64,000 nucleotides of DNA from Gemmatimonadaceae bacterium. Its GTDB lineage: Bacteria; Gemmatimonadota; Gemmatimonadetes; Gemmatimonadales; Gemmatimonadaceae. Numbering within the stretch: the first letter of the stretch is position 1; each line of letters opens with the position of its first letter. Under the pieces are notes generated by a model. It made no database searches. It saw nothing but the letters and a program-made list of their open reading frames with translations, and had not been told where the DNA came from. The stretch spans positions 1-64,000 of the forward strand of contig JANYHT010000036.1 in the NCBI GenBank assembly GCA_025358925.1, given 5' to 3'. Shown here piece by piece: positions 26,733-34,652 of the stretch. Made by a program: the position numbers and the translations under genes.

Positions 26733-27491
26733 ATGGCTGAGTCGCTGCATTGGCGTAGCGGCGTGATCGAACGCATCGCGCGCACGACGCCCAGCGTGAC
26801 GAATCTCTGGGTACGCGCCGCGGTGGCCCCGCACATCGCCGGACAACACATGGACGTGCGGCTCACGGCGCCCGATGGCTATCAAGCGCAGCGGAGCTAT
26901 TCGACTGCATCGGCACCGGGTGCACCGCTGATCGAGCTTGCGGTGGAAGCCCTAGAGGACGGCGAGGTGTCGTCGTATTTGTGCGAGATAGCGCAGGTTG
27001 GTGACACGGTCGAATTGCGTGGGCCCATTGGTGGCCATTTTATTTGGCCGCCTGACGAGTCGGGCCATGCGTCGGGTGCCGTGCTCTTGGTGGGGGGCGG
27101 CTCTGGCGTTGTGCCGCTGGTGTCGATCGTTCGAAGCCGGGCCGCGCGTAACGGGGCAGTGCGGGCCGCATCGCCAATGCTGCTCCTCTATTCGGCCCGC
27201 TCGTGGGAAGAGCTAATTTATCGCGATGAACTCATCGCGTTTGAAGCGAATGATCCGACGTTCATGCTGCGTTTTATGACGACGCGTGGTGAAAAGCATC
27301 GCGACGTGGATTTTGATCAGCGCCTTAACGAGATGTTGCTGCGCACGGCGCTAGCGCATTGGGGACAGACGGCGCAACTCGTTTACGTGTGCGGATCAAA
27401 CGCATTCGTCGAAACCATCACGTCGACACTCGTACATCAGTCGATCCCCGCCGAACGAATTCGCGCGGAACGCTACGGCGGCACGAGCTAG
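26733..27491 (+). CDS. FAD-binding ferredoxin-reductase-type oxidoreductase
   Basis: A 252-residue FNR-superfamily protein. The FAD site is QRSYSTASAPG, the nucleotide site LLVGGGSGVVPLVSIVR, and VYVCGSNAFVETI with a final aromatic-containing RYGGTS completes the NAD(P) domain. It should pass electrons from NAD(P)H to the upstream molybdoenzyme. It lacks the C-terminal 2Fe-2S domain found in PaaE, though it sits next to the paa genes. Its last four bases overlap the convergent enoyl-CoA hydratase gene. Confidence 0.85.
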   Translation: MAESLHWRSGVIERIARTTPSVTNLWVRAAVAPHIAGQHMDVRLTAPDGYQAQRSYSTASAPGAPLIELAVEALEDGEVSSYLCEIAQVGDTVELRGPIGGHFIWPPDESGHASGAVLLVGGGSGVVPLVSIVRSRAARNGAVRAASPMLLLYSARSWEELIYRDELIAFEANDPTFMLRFMTTRGEKHRDVDFDQRLNEMLLRTALAHWGQTAQLVYVCGSNAFVETITSTLVHQSIPAERIRAERYGGTS

Positions 27492-28279
27492 CGCGCGCGA
27501 AAACCAGCGATGGCGTTTCGTGTGAATTCTGACAACACCATCGTGCCGCTCATCCGTGCACGGTCGGCGAGCAGTTCGTCCCAATGTTCGGTGCCGGCCC
27601 AAAAGACTTGTTTGAGTTGCGCCATCGCTTCTGGATTGGAGGCGGCGAGTGTAGTCGCCAAGGCATCAACTGCGTGGTCCATCGCGGTCGCATCATCGAA
27701 GAGCCGCGCATACAGCCCGTGTCGTTCGCCCCAAGCGGCGTCGCGCCAATCGGCGTCAACGGCCATCGCGCTAAATGCCGCGAGCCCAATTTTTCGTTCA
27801 ATGACTGGCCCGACAACAAACGGACCAATACCGATCGCCAACTCGCTCAATTTTGCTGATGCCGTATGCAACGCCATACTGAAATCCGACGCGGCGATAA
27901 GTCCCACAGCGCCGCCAGCGGCCTTGCCATGCACTCGCGTGATCACAAATTTTGGCGCGCGAATCATCGCCAGGATAACGCCCGAAAATCCACTGAAAAA
28001 CTCTTGCCCCTGCGCGATGTTGGCGATCGACGTCAACTCGTCGAACGATGCTCCGGCACAGAACGGTCCAGACCCACCGCTTTGGAGCACAATGACACGG
28101 ACATCGGGGTGCGCGCCCATGGCGGTTACATCGGCCGCGAGTTGGCGAAGCAGCGACCCCGGAAGCGAGTTGCCTTTCGGATGTTGGAACGTGATGCGCG
28201 CGATCCCATCGCTGATGTGCACATCCACGTAACCGTCGATGACGGGCACAGAAGCGGAGTCGGTGGCATTGATCGTCAT
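27488..28279 (-). CDS. Enoyl-CoA hydratase/isomerase family protein
   Basis: A 263-residue crotonase. The oxyanion-hole segments are FCAGASFDEL and GKAAGGAVGLIAASD, and the catalytic Glu is in KLSELAIGIGPF. The first Glu of two-Glu hydratases (the CE of GGGCE) is Gly here, as in methylglutaconyl-CoA hydratases. It could provide the PaaF step (2,3-dehydroadipyl-CoA hydration), otherwise unseen in this cluster, or act in leucine breakdown. It is divergent from paaA with a 76-base gap that should hold both promoters. Confidence 0.82.
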   Translation of the reverse strand: MTINATDSASVPVIDGYVDVHISDGIARITFQHPKGNSLPGSLLRQLAADVTAMGAHPDVRVIVLQSGGSGPFCAGASFDELTSIANIAQGQEFFSGFSGVILAMIRAPKFVITRVHGKAAGGAVGLIAASDFSMALHTASAKLSELAIGIGPFVVGPVIERKIGLAAFSAMAVDADWRDAAWGERHGLYARLFDDATAMDHAVDALATTLAASNPEAMAQLKQVFWAGTEHWDELLADRARMSGTMVLSEFTRNAIAGFRAR

Positions 28280-28355
28280 GCCGACAAGCTAGTCGCGCGT
28301 TTCAATTGTCGAACCCCGTTGGCCGCAGCTGTTGGCCGTTGGTAGATTTCTTCTC

Positions 28356-29324
28356 ATGGAACAGACTACGCCCATGCACACAGACGATCCGTCCCTCGTT
28401 GCCGCGTTCGAAGCACGAATTGCCGCTGGCGAAAGCATCGAGCCAAAAGACTGGATGCCGGAGCGCTATCGCAAACAACTCACACGGATGATGTCGCAGC
28501 ACGCGCACTCCGAAATTGTGGGCATGCTCCCGGAAGGCAACTGGATTACTCGCGCGCCCAGTTTACGCCGCAAGATGTCGCTGATCGCGAAGGTGCAGGA
28601 TGAGGCGGGGCATGGCTTGTACATCTACTGCGGAACAGAAACGCTTGGCGTGGATCGTCACGAGCTCGTGCAGCAACTGTTGGACGGTCGCGCGAAATAT
28701 TCGAGCATCTTTAACTATCCGACGTTGTCCTGGGCGGACATGGGCGTGATTGGATGGTTGGTGGACGGCGCGGCGATTGTGAATCAGACGGTACTCGCGA
28801 AAGCGTCGTACGGACCATATGCGCGCGCCATGATTCGCATTTGCAAAGAAGAGAACTTTCATAAGCGGCAAGGCCTCGAGATTTGCGCGACGCTCGCGTC
28901 GGGCACACCAGCGCAAAAGGCGATGGTGCAAGACGCGGTGAATCGGTTCTGGTGGCCGGCGCTCATGATGTTTGGGCCGAGCGATACGGATTCGCCAAAC
29001 TCGGCGGAGTTGTTGAAGTGGCGCGTGAAGCGAAAGACCAACGATGAACTGCGTCAACGTTTCATCAATCTCACGGTGCCGCAGGCGCAAGCGATGGGTC
29101 TCACGTTGCCCGATCCCGACTTGATATTCAACGAGACGACCAAAGATTGGGAGTTTGGAGAGATCGACTGGAGCGAGTTTTTCGAAGTCATCAAAGGCAA
29201 CGGACCATGCAATCACGAGCGGTTGGCAGCACGACGTGATGCGCATGCGAACGGCGCGTGGGTGCGTGATGCGGCAGTCGCATACGCGGCGAAACACGAC
29301 GCGCGCGCCACTGCGGCCGCGTGA
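28356..29324 (+). CDS. paaA: Phenylacetyl-CoA 1,2-epoxidase subunit PaaA
   Basis: A 322-residue catalytic subunit of the diiron multicomponent monooxygenase. Iron ligands are visible in two ExxH motifs, EAGH (83-86) and EENFH (Glu166, His169), with Glu53 (HSEIVG) a further candidate. [29 protein letters not shown] and [18 protein letters not shown] are PaaA signatures. It epoxidises the aromatic ring of phenylacetyl-CoA with O2. ATG 28356 chosen. The stop overlaps the paaB start (ATGA), starting a tightly coupled paaABCD set. Confidence 0.95.
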   Translation: MEQTTPMHTDDPSLVAAFEARIAAGESIEPKDWMPERYRKQLTRMMSQHAHSEIVGMLPEGNWITRAPSLRRKMSLIAKVQDEAGHGLYIYCGTETLGVDRHELVQQLLDGRAKYSSIFNYPTLSWADMGVIGWLVDGAAIVNQTVLAKASYGPYARAMIRICKEENFHKRQGLEICATLASGTPAQKAMVQDAVNRFWWPALMMFGPSDTDSPNSAELLKWRVKRKTNDELRQRFINLTVPQAQAMGLTLPDPDLIFNETTKDWEFGEIDWSEFFEVIKGNGPCNHERLAARRDAHANGAWVRDAAVAYAAKHDARATAAA

Positions 29325-29632
29325 TGACGACCAGCACCGACGCGGTCATCGATACGCAGTGGCCGTTATGGGAAGTGTTTACGCAAGCCGAGCAGGCCGC
29401 GCCGCATGAACATGCGGGCAGCGTGCACGCGGTGAATGCAGAGATGGCGTTGCAGAACGCGCGTGATGTGTACGCGCGGCGCGGTGAAGCGATCAGCTTG
29501 TGGGTGGTGCCGAGTGATGCGATCACGGCCTCGACGCCAGGCGATGCGGGTCCATTTTTTGATCCAGGAAACGACAAGGCTTATCGTCATCCACAGTTTT
29601 ATAAAGCACCGCGTGGAGTGCGCGTCTTTTGA
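29321..29632 (+). CDS. paaB: Phenylacetyl-CoA epoxidase subunit PaaB
   Basis: A 103-residue subunit. [20 protein letters not shown] and [20 protein letters not shown] are family signatures (PF06243). PaaB bridges PaaAC heterodimers into the active complex. It overlaps paaA by four bases; its TGA is nested in the next start region. Confidence 0.93.
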   Translation: MMTTSTDAVIDTQWPLWEVFTQAEQAAPHEHAGSVHAVNAEMALQNARDVYARRGEAISLWVVPSDAITASTPGDAGPFFDPGNDKAYRHPQFYKAPRGVRVF

Positions 29633-30420
29633 GCGGCACTGGCGTAGCCGGTGTGCGTGTTGAGCCTGTTGCCAATCCGCTCGTGGAATATCTCTTGCGA
29701 CTTGGCGATGATCGGTTGGTGTTGGGTCACCGACTGTCGGAGTGGTGCGGCCACGGACCAATTCTGGAAGAAGACATTGCCATTTCGAACATCGCGCTGG
29801 ATTTGGTGGGTCACGCGAGCGCGCTGCTTGCACTCGCTGGCGAGTTAGAAGGCGATGGTCGCACCGAAGACACGCTCGCCTATTTTCGCGAAGCGGTGGC
29901 GTATCGCAACACCTTGATCGTTGAATTACCGAAAGGCGATTTCGCATTCACGATTGTACGTCAATTTTTGTTTGACGCGTACAGTGTGCTGTTGCTTGAT
30001 GCGTTGTCGCGCGCGACCAACGAGCGCGTTGCCGCGATTGCGGCCAAGTGTTTGAAGGAAGACAAGTATCATTTGCGACACAGCAGCGAATGGGTAGTGC
30101 GGTTGGGTGATGGCACCGAAGAAAGCCATGCGCGTGCGCAGCGTGCGCTCGATGATCTCTGGCGTTTTACGGCGGAGATGTTTGATCATGATGCCGTGGA
30201 TGCGGCGGTAGTGGACGACGGCATTGTGGTGGATCACGAGGCGATTGCTTCGCGTTGGCGCGCCATGGTCACCGATGTGGTGCAGCGTGCCACGTTGTCA
30301 TTGCCCGTTGATGGCGCAATGCGTCGCGGTGGTCGTCGCGGCCGTCACACCGAGCATCTCGGGCACATGTTAGCCGAAATGCAAATCGTTGCGCGTTCGC
30401 ATCCGGGCGCGACGTGGTGA
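29629..30420 (+). CDS. paaC: Phenylacetyl-CoA epoxidase subunit PaaC
   Basis: A 263-residue structural partner of PaaA. LRLGDDRLVLGHRLSEWCGH and ILEEDIAISNIALDLVGHAS are PaaC hallmarks, as is KCLKEDKYHLRHSSEWVVRL. Most diiron residues typical of PaaA are not needed here. TTG 29629 overlaps the paaB stop; GTG 29653 is the alternative start. The C-terminus (RGGRRGRHTEHLGHML) is conserved. Confidence 0.92.
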   Translation: MSGTGVAGVRVEPVANPLVEYLLRLGDDRLVLGHRLSEWCGHGPILEEDIAISNIALDLVGHASALLALAGELEGDGRTEDTLAYFREAVAYRNTLIVELPKGDFAFTIVRQFLFDAYSVLLLDALSRATNERVAAIAAKCLKEDKYHLRHSSEWVVRLGDGTEESHARAQRALDDLWRFTAEMFDHDAVDAAVVDDGIVVDHEAIASRWRAMVTDVVQRATLSLPVDGAMRRGGRRGRHTEHLGHMLAEMQIVARSHPGATW

Positions 30421-30929
30421 ACGACGCCGTTGCGTCGGCCATGCCATCGCGCGACGAGATCTACACGATTCTCAACAGCGTGATGGACCCGGAAGTGCCG
30501 GTGATCAGCGTGGTGGAACTGGGTATCATCCGCGATGTCGTGATCACCGGCGCGGCAGTGCACGTGACGGTAACACCGACGTACTCTGGCTGCCCCGCCA
30601 TGCACGAAATTGAAGCGGACATTCGGTCGGCGCTGTTAGCGCACGGCATGCGCGATGTCACCATCGCGACGGTCTTTGCACCGGCGTGGACGACCGATTG
30701 GATTGGCGCGGAGGCGCGCGAGAAGATGCGCGCCTATGGTATCGCGCCGCCGGGTCGAGCGGAGCCGCAGGGACTGATCACGTTGTCGCGCCGTCGACCA
30801 TCAGCGCAGTGCCCGTTTTGTGGATCGGCGGATACGCGATTGCAAAGTGAGTTTGGCTCGACCGCGTGCAAAGCCATTCACGTGTGCAACAGTTGTCGTC
30901 AACCGTTCGATGAGTTCAAAGCGTTTTAA
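30414..30929 (+). CDS. paaD: PaaD, epoxidase Fe-S/maturation factor
   Basis: A 171-residue protein. The N-terminal MIP18/DUF59 domain has MDPEVPVISVVELGI and TPTYSGCPAMHEI; the C-terminus is a zinc-ribbon-like CPFCGSADTR with HVCNSCRQPF. PaaD is required for maturation of the phenylacetyl-CoA epoxidase. GTG at 30414 or 30417 starts the frame inside the end of paaC. paaE does not follow; the next gene is a peptidase-like hydrolase. Confidence 0.92.
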   Translation: MVNDAVASAMPSRDEIYTILNSVMDPEVPVISVVELGIIRDVVITGAAVHVTVTPTYSGCPAMHEIEADIRSALLAHGMRDVTIATVFAPAWTTDWIGAEAREKMRAYGIAPPGRAEPQGLITLSRRRPSAQCPFCGSADTRLQSEFGSTACKAIHVCNSCRQPFDEFKAF

Positions 30930-30953
30930 TCACGCCCTCACTACGAGTCAGCT

Positions 30954-32267
30954 ATGCGTCGTTTCATTCCGTTTCTCGCGTTGTTTGCTGCGTTGCAACT
31001 CCCAGCACAAACCATCACGAGCGATCCGCGACTGAATGCGGAAATTGATCGACGCACCGCCGCAATCGTCGACAAAGTAGTGGCATGGCGACACGACATT
31101 CACCAACACCCTGAACTCGGCTACCAAGAAAAACGGACCGCAGCGCTTGTTGCGGCGCATCTCAAATCGCTTGGGCTTGTCGTGCAGGAAAACGTTGGTG
31201 GCATTGGTGGAGTGGTGGGCATTCTAAAAGGTGGTAAAGCGGGGCCCACCGTGGCATTGCGCGCGGATATGGATGCACTGCCAATCACGGAGCAGGTGGA
31301 TTTACCGTTCAAGAGCACCGTACGTACCGTGTACAACGGGCAGGATGTCGGTGTGATGCATGCGTGTGGTCACGATACGCATGTGGCGATGTTGATGGGC
31401 ACGGCCGAAGTGCTTGCGGGCATGCGCGCCGAGCTGCCGGGCACTGTGAAATTTATTTTTCAGCCAGCTGAAGAAGTGCCACCACGTGGTGGTGCCGCAG
31501 CACTTATCGATGCCGGTGTGTTGGAAGGCGTAGACGTGATTTTTGGATTGCATGTGGGTCCCGGCGAGCTTGGCTCTATTGGCTATCGTGCCGGACCAAT
31601 ACAGGCCAGTGCTGACAATTTTCGGATCGTTATTCACGGCCGTGGCGGGCACGGTGCGATACCGGCAAACACGATTGATCCGATTGTCGTTGGTGCACAG
31701 GTGGTTGGGGCATTGCAGACTATTGTGTCGCGACAAATCGACCTGACCGTCGCACCAGCCGTTGTCACCGTGGGTGCGTTTCACGGTGGCGTGCGCGAAA
31801 ATGTCATCGCCGACAGCGCTTTTATGATTGGTACGATTCGCACGTTCGATCCACGCATTCGCACCAGCATTCATTCGCGGATGAAACGCATTGCGGAAAG
31901 CATCGCGGAAGCCAGTGGTGCAACGGCGACGGTGACGATCGAGTTGGGTTATCCCGTCACCGCGAACGATCCGGCCATCGTCGCGCGCTTTATTCCGACG
32001 TTGAAACGCGTAGCGGGCGCGGCGGGTGCGAGTGAGCATGGCTTAACGATGCCATCAGAAGATTTTTCACGATACGCAGAAAAAGTGCCTGGCTTCTTTT
32101 TCAATTTGGGTGTGACGCCTGCGGACCAAGATCCAAAGACGGCGCCAAGCAATCACTCACCACTCTTTCAAGCCGACGACAAAGCGCTACCTGTCGGTGT
32201 GCGTGCCATGAGCAACGTCGCGCTCGACTATCTCCGCGGCGGTGTGCCGCAGAAGATTGTCCCGTAA
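30954..32267 (+). CDS. Exported M20 family amidohydrolase (IAA-amino-acid-hydrolase-like)
   Basis: A 437-residue protein with signal peptide MRRFIPFLALFAALQLPAQ. Metal ligands appear in HACGHDTH (Cys138, His140) and QPAEE (Glu173/174), and the dimerisation domain begins near FRIVIHGRGGHGAIP. This is the ILR1/HipO-like aminoacylase group that frees aromatic or acyl acids from amino-acid conjugates. Its place 24 bases after paaD suggests release of phenylacetate or indoleacetate from amides for the pathway; that is inference. Confidence 0.87.
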   Translation: MRRFIPFLALFAALQLPAQTITSDPRLNAEIDRRTAAIVDKVVAWRHDIHQHPELGYQEKRTAALVAAHLKSLGLVVQENVGGIGGVVGILKGGKAGPTVALRADMDALPITEQVDLPFKSTVRTVYNGQDVGVMHACGHDTHVAMLMGTAEVLAGMRAELPGTVKFIFQPAEEVPPRGGAAALIDAGVLEGVDVIFGLHVGPGELGSIGYRAGPIQASADNFRIVIHGRGGHGAIPANTIDPIVVGAQVVGALQTIVSRQIDLTVAPAVVTVGAFHGGVRENVIADSAFMIGTIRTFDPRIRTSIHSRMKRIAESIAEASGATATVTIELGYPVTANDPAIVARFIPTLKRVAGAAGASEHGLTMPSEDFSRYAEKVPGFFFNLGVTPADQDPKTAPSNHSPLFQADDKALPVGVRAMSNVALDYLRGGVPQKIVP

Positions 32268-32298
32268 ATCGAGCGCGACCGTTGTGTGATGCGTAATG

Positions 32299-33330
32299 CT
32301 AGTGCGTGATCACGAAGAACCACGTAGCGAGCAGTGGTCGTGATGGACCGCGGCCGCCGGCTGGCGTTGGCGCACCAGCAGGGGCAGTGCCGTATTCCAG
32401 TGCGACGACGTACGCGATGTGTTTGATGGGATCGACGGAAATGGTTTTTGCACCAGCCATCGTCTTCACCGTGGCAACAACGGTGTATTTGTCGGGCGCA
32501 TCCTGATGCACCACCGTAATGTTGCCATCGCGGCCAGCGGGAATGTAAATGAGCTTCTGGCTTGCATCGTAACCCAATGCATCGACACCGTCGCCGTTCG
32601 TAATTTTCGCGACAACCTTACCTGTTGCGGCGTTGACTACGACGGACGTTTTTCCACAACCAGAGAAGATGCGATTGGACGGCCGATCATACGCAATGCC
32701 CGTGGGTCCGTCGCAGCCTTCCAGTGGCCATGATGCGAGTACCTTCATCGATTTCGCGTCGAGCACCTGAATGGTATTCTTGCTTTCGTTGTTGACGAAG
32801 AGCTTTCCTTTGCCGTCGCTCGCGGCCCCTTCCGGCGCGTTGTCTTCCAGCTGCGCCGTGCCAACGATGTCACCGGTTTTCGGATCAATGGCAATCGCCG
32901 TGCCCGGCTTGCTGTGATTTGTGAGGATCATACGGTCTGAGAACTCGTCGTACATGATGCCATCAAGACCGCCAACCTTCACCGGAATTTTCTTGATGAA
33001 CGCGAGTGATTTCAGATCAAACATCGTCACCGAAGAGTCACCACCGTTCGTGGTGAATCCGTGATTTGCTTTTGGCGCGAGTCCAATACCATGGGTGCGC
33101 GGCGTGTCGGGAATGTCGCCAATGACTTTTCCGGTCGGTCCGTCAATCACCATGACGTGCGTGCCGCGCGAGACGAAGACGCGTCCGGTGCCAGCTTCGG
33201 CGGTGGAGTAATCGTGACCGCCCTCGCCGCCGATGTTGAACTTCTCAACTTTAAATGTCTGGCCCTGCGCGACACTCGCCGATGCCAGCGCAGCAGCAAC
33301 GACAATTGCGAAACGATCTCGTGTGGTCAT
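32299..33330 (-). CDS. YncE-like beta-propeller protein, exported
   Basis: A 343-residue periplasmic protein with signal peptide ending SVAQGQ. Repeating blades (FVSRGTHVMVIDGPTGKVIG, FVNNESKNTIQVLDAKSM, VVVNAATGKVVAKI) are YVTN/NHL type. There is no catalytic motif. The C-terminus is Gly/Pro-rich and hydrophobic (RPLLATWFFVITH). It is convergent with the amidohydrolase gene. Its role is unknown; related proteins bind small molecules or scaffold. Confidence 0.8.
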   Translation of the reverse strand: MTTRDRFAIVVAAALASASVAQGQTFKVEKFNIGGEGGHDYSTAEAGTGRVFVSRGTHVMVIDGPTGKVIGDIPDTPRTHGIGLAPKANHGFTTNGGDSSVTMFDLKSLAFIKKIPVKVGGLDGIMYDEFSDRMILTNHSKPGTAIAIDPKTGDIVGTAQLEDNAPEGAASDGKGKLFVNNESKNTIQVLDAKSMKVLASWPLEGCDGPTGIAYDRPSNRIFSGCGKTSVVVNAATGKVVAKITNGDGVDALGYDASQKLIYIPAGRDGNITVVHQDAPDKYTVVATVKTMAGAKTISVDPIKHIAYVVALEYGTAPAGAPTPAGGRGPSRPLLATWFFVITH

Positions 33331-33431
33331 GTGATTTCTCGATAGGGAACGAGCAAAACTTCGGCGCGCTACGCACCGATGAAGCCTAGCGCGCCCGACC
33401 TGTCAGTCGCATGACAAAAACGTTCTCAGTG

Positions 33432-33920
33432 TCAATGAGGGACGGAGGCGCTCCGTTGAGTCCACGCGCACAGAACGTTCGTTTCGGGCTCCGACAACCG
33501 GGCGCGCGGGTGCACCATTGTATAAATACGCGGAGGCATGATGTGCTTGCGCGCATCTCGACACATCCACGCAAGTCGCTGCGCTGGAGTTGGCTCACGT
33601 ATGGTATCTACGGACCAGCGCGAGAAATCGAGATTAGAACGGCCGTGTTGGACGTCATTCGTAAGCAGCCACGAAACAGGGGCAACGTGCGCGTACCAGG
33701 GCCAACGCGTTTCGTCGGAGTGGCAGTCGTAGCAAGAGCGTCGAAGCAGCGAATCGACGCTACTGGGAACAGCGACGAACTCGTTCATTTTTCCGTTACC
33801 GGGCAACTCGCCTTGCGGGCGCTCGGGACGAATAAACTGGATGCCGATCGTGATAACGACAAACAGAGTCGCGGCACTTCGGGCCCGCCTTTTCCATACT
33901 GCGCGGCGGGATGCCAACAT
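33432..33920 (-). CDS. Haem-binding domain protein (CxxCH), membrane-anchored
   Basis: A 162-residue protein. ATG 33920 overlaps the preceding stop by one base (TGATG), implying translational coupling. After a basic leader one TM segment is present (ATLFVVITIGIQF). The haem domain (PF14376) shows SCYDCHSDETRWPWYAHVAP: CxxCH for covalent haem plus the family SDETRWPWY. The C-terminal ends with a PPRIYTMVHP segment. It is probably a periplasmic c-type electron carrier serving the co-encoded dioxygenase-like or E1 proteins, or a sensor; unproven. Confidence 0.8.
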   Translation of the reverse strand: MLASRRAVWKRRARSAATLFVVITIGIQFIRPERPQGELPGNGKMNEFVAVPSSVDSLLRRSCYDCHSDETRWPWYAHVAPVSWLLTNDVQHGRSNLDFSRWSVDTIREPTPAQRLAWMCRDARKHIMPPRIYTMVHPRARLSEPETNVLCAWTQRSASVPH

Positions 33921-34618
33921 CACGGACGTCGCCGTTGTGCCGCGCTGTATCCGGGAACGCCCAAGCCAAGTTGAATATCCCGACGAACTCGCCACACGCC
34001 ATCTGCACCGCGAATTGGGCTCGTGAGGCCGCTGCCACCGCGGCCGATTTCCGCCTCGCGACGTGCGGCGCTGGTCAGAAGCGGATCATCACGAAAGAGA
34101 ATCGAGGCGATATAGTAGGTGCAACACCCCGGCTCGATGACATGCATGTGCACGTGCTGTGGAGAGTTACGCTCCGGATAATGACCAGGTCGAATGGTGT
34201 TAAATCGATATTGGCCGAGGGAATCGGTCATCGCCCAGCCGCGAAGCTGGCCGTGCCGACGCGCGGAGTTTCCAGGTGCGTTCTCGAACGGGCGATAGAT
34301 GCCGGCGGCGTCCGTGTGATACGCGTACACGATAATTCCGGCGGCTGGTACGCCACGCTGGTCACGCACGAATCCGTCGACAATCATTGGCTGTCCCGGT
34401 TCGTCGGGCCGCGCAATTCTGGTTGTCGAGGAGATCGTTGTCGGCAATCCTTCGAAGACACCTTCGCAACCTTCGCACGGTCCGCCGACAATTGGCTCGC
34501 GCACGCGCGCAACTGCACGATTCTGCGCCTGCGCCGAGATCGCAACGACCATGCAGATCACACTGGGAGCAACGTACCGCAACAGCGATGCGCGTGAGAC
34601 GAATAGCTGTGTCTTCAT
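33920..34618 (-). CDS. Exported intradiol ring-cleavage dioxygenase-like protein
   Basis: A 232-residue protein. ATG 34618 is preceded by AGGAG and gives a signal peptide ending ISAQAQ. The dioxygenase_C core has VYAYHTDAAGIYRP, GWAMTDSLGQYRFNTIRPG and HVHMHV. The candidate Fe3+ ligands are the Tyr of AGIY, the Tyr of GHYP and the two His of HVHMH, the protocatechuate-dioxygenase pattern. Export is unusual for aromatic-ring cleavage enzymes. It follows the E1 gene by 34 bases and is coupled to the haem-protein gene. Confidence 0.83.
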   Translation of the reverse strand: MKTQLFVSRASLLRYVAPSVICMVVAISAQAQNRAVARVREPIVGGPCEGCEGVFEGLPTTISSTTRIARPDEPGQPMIVDGFVRDQRGVPAAGIIVYAYHTDAAGIYRPFENAPGNSARRHGQLRGWAMTDSLGQYRFNTIRPGHYPERNSPQHVHMHVIEPGCCTYYIASILFRDDPLLTSAARREAEIGRGGSGLTSPIRGADGVWRVRRDIQLGLGVPGYSAAQRRRP

Positions 34619-34652
34619 CTGGCTCCTGACGAATAGGAAACTCGCTGCGCGA

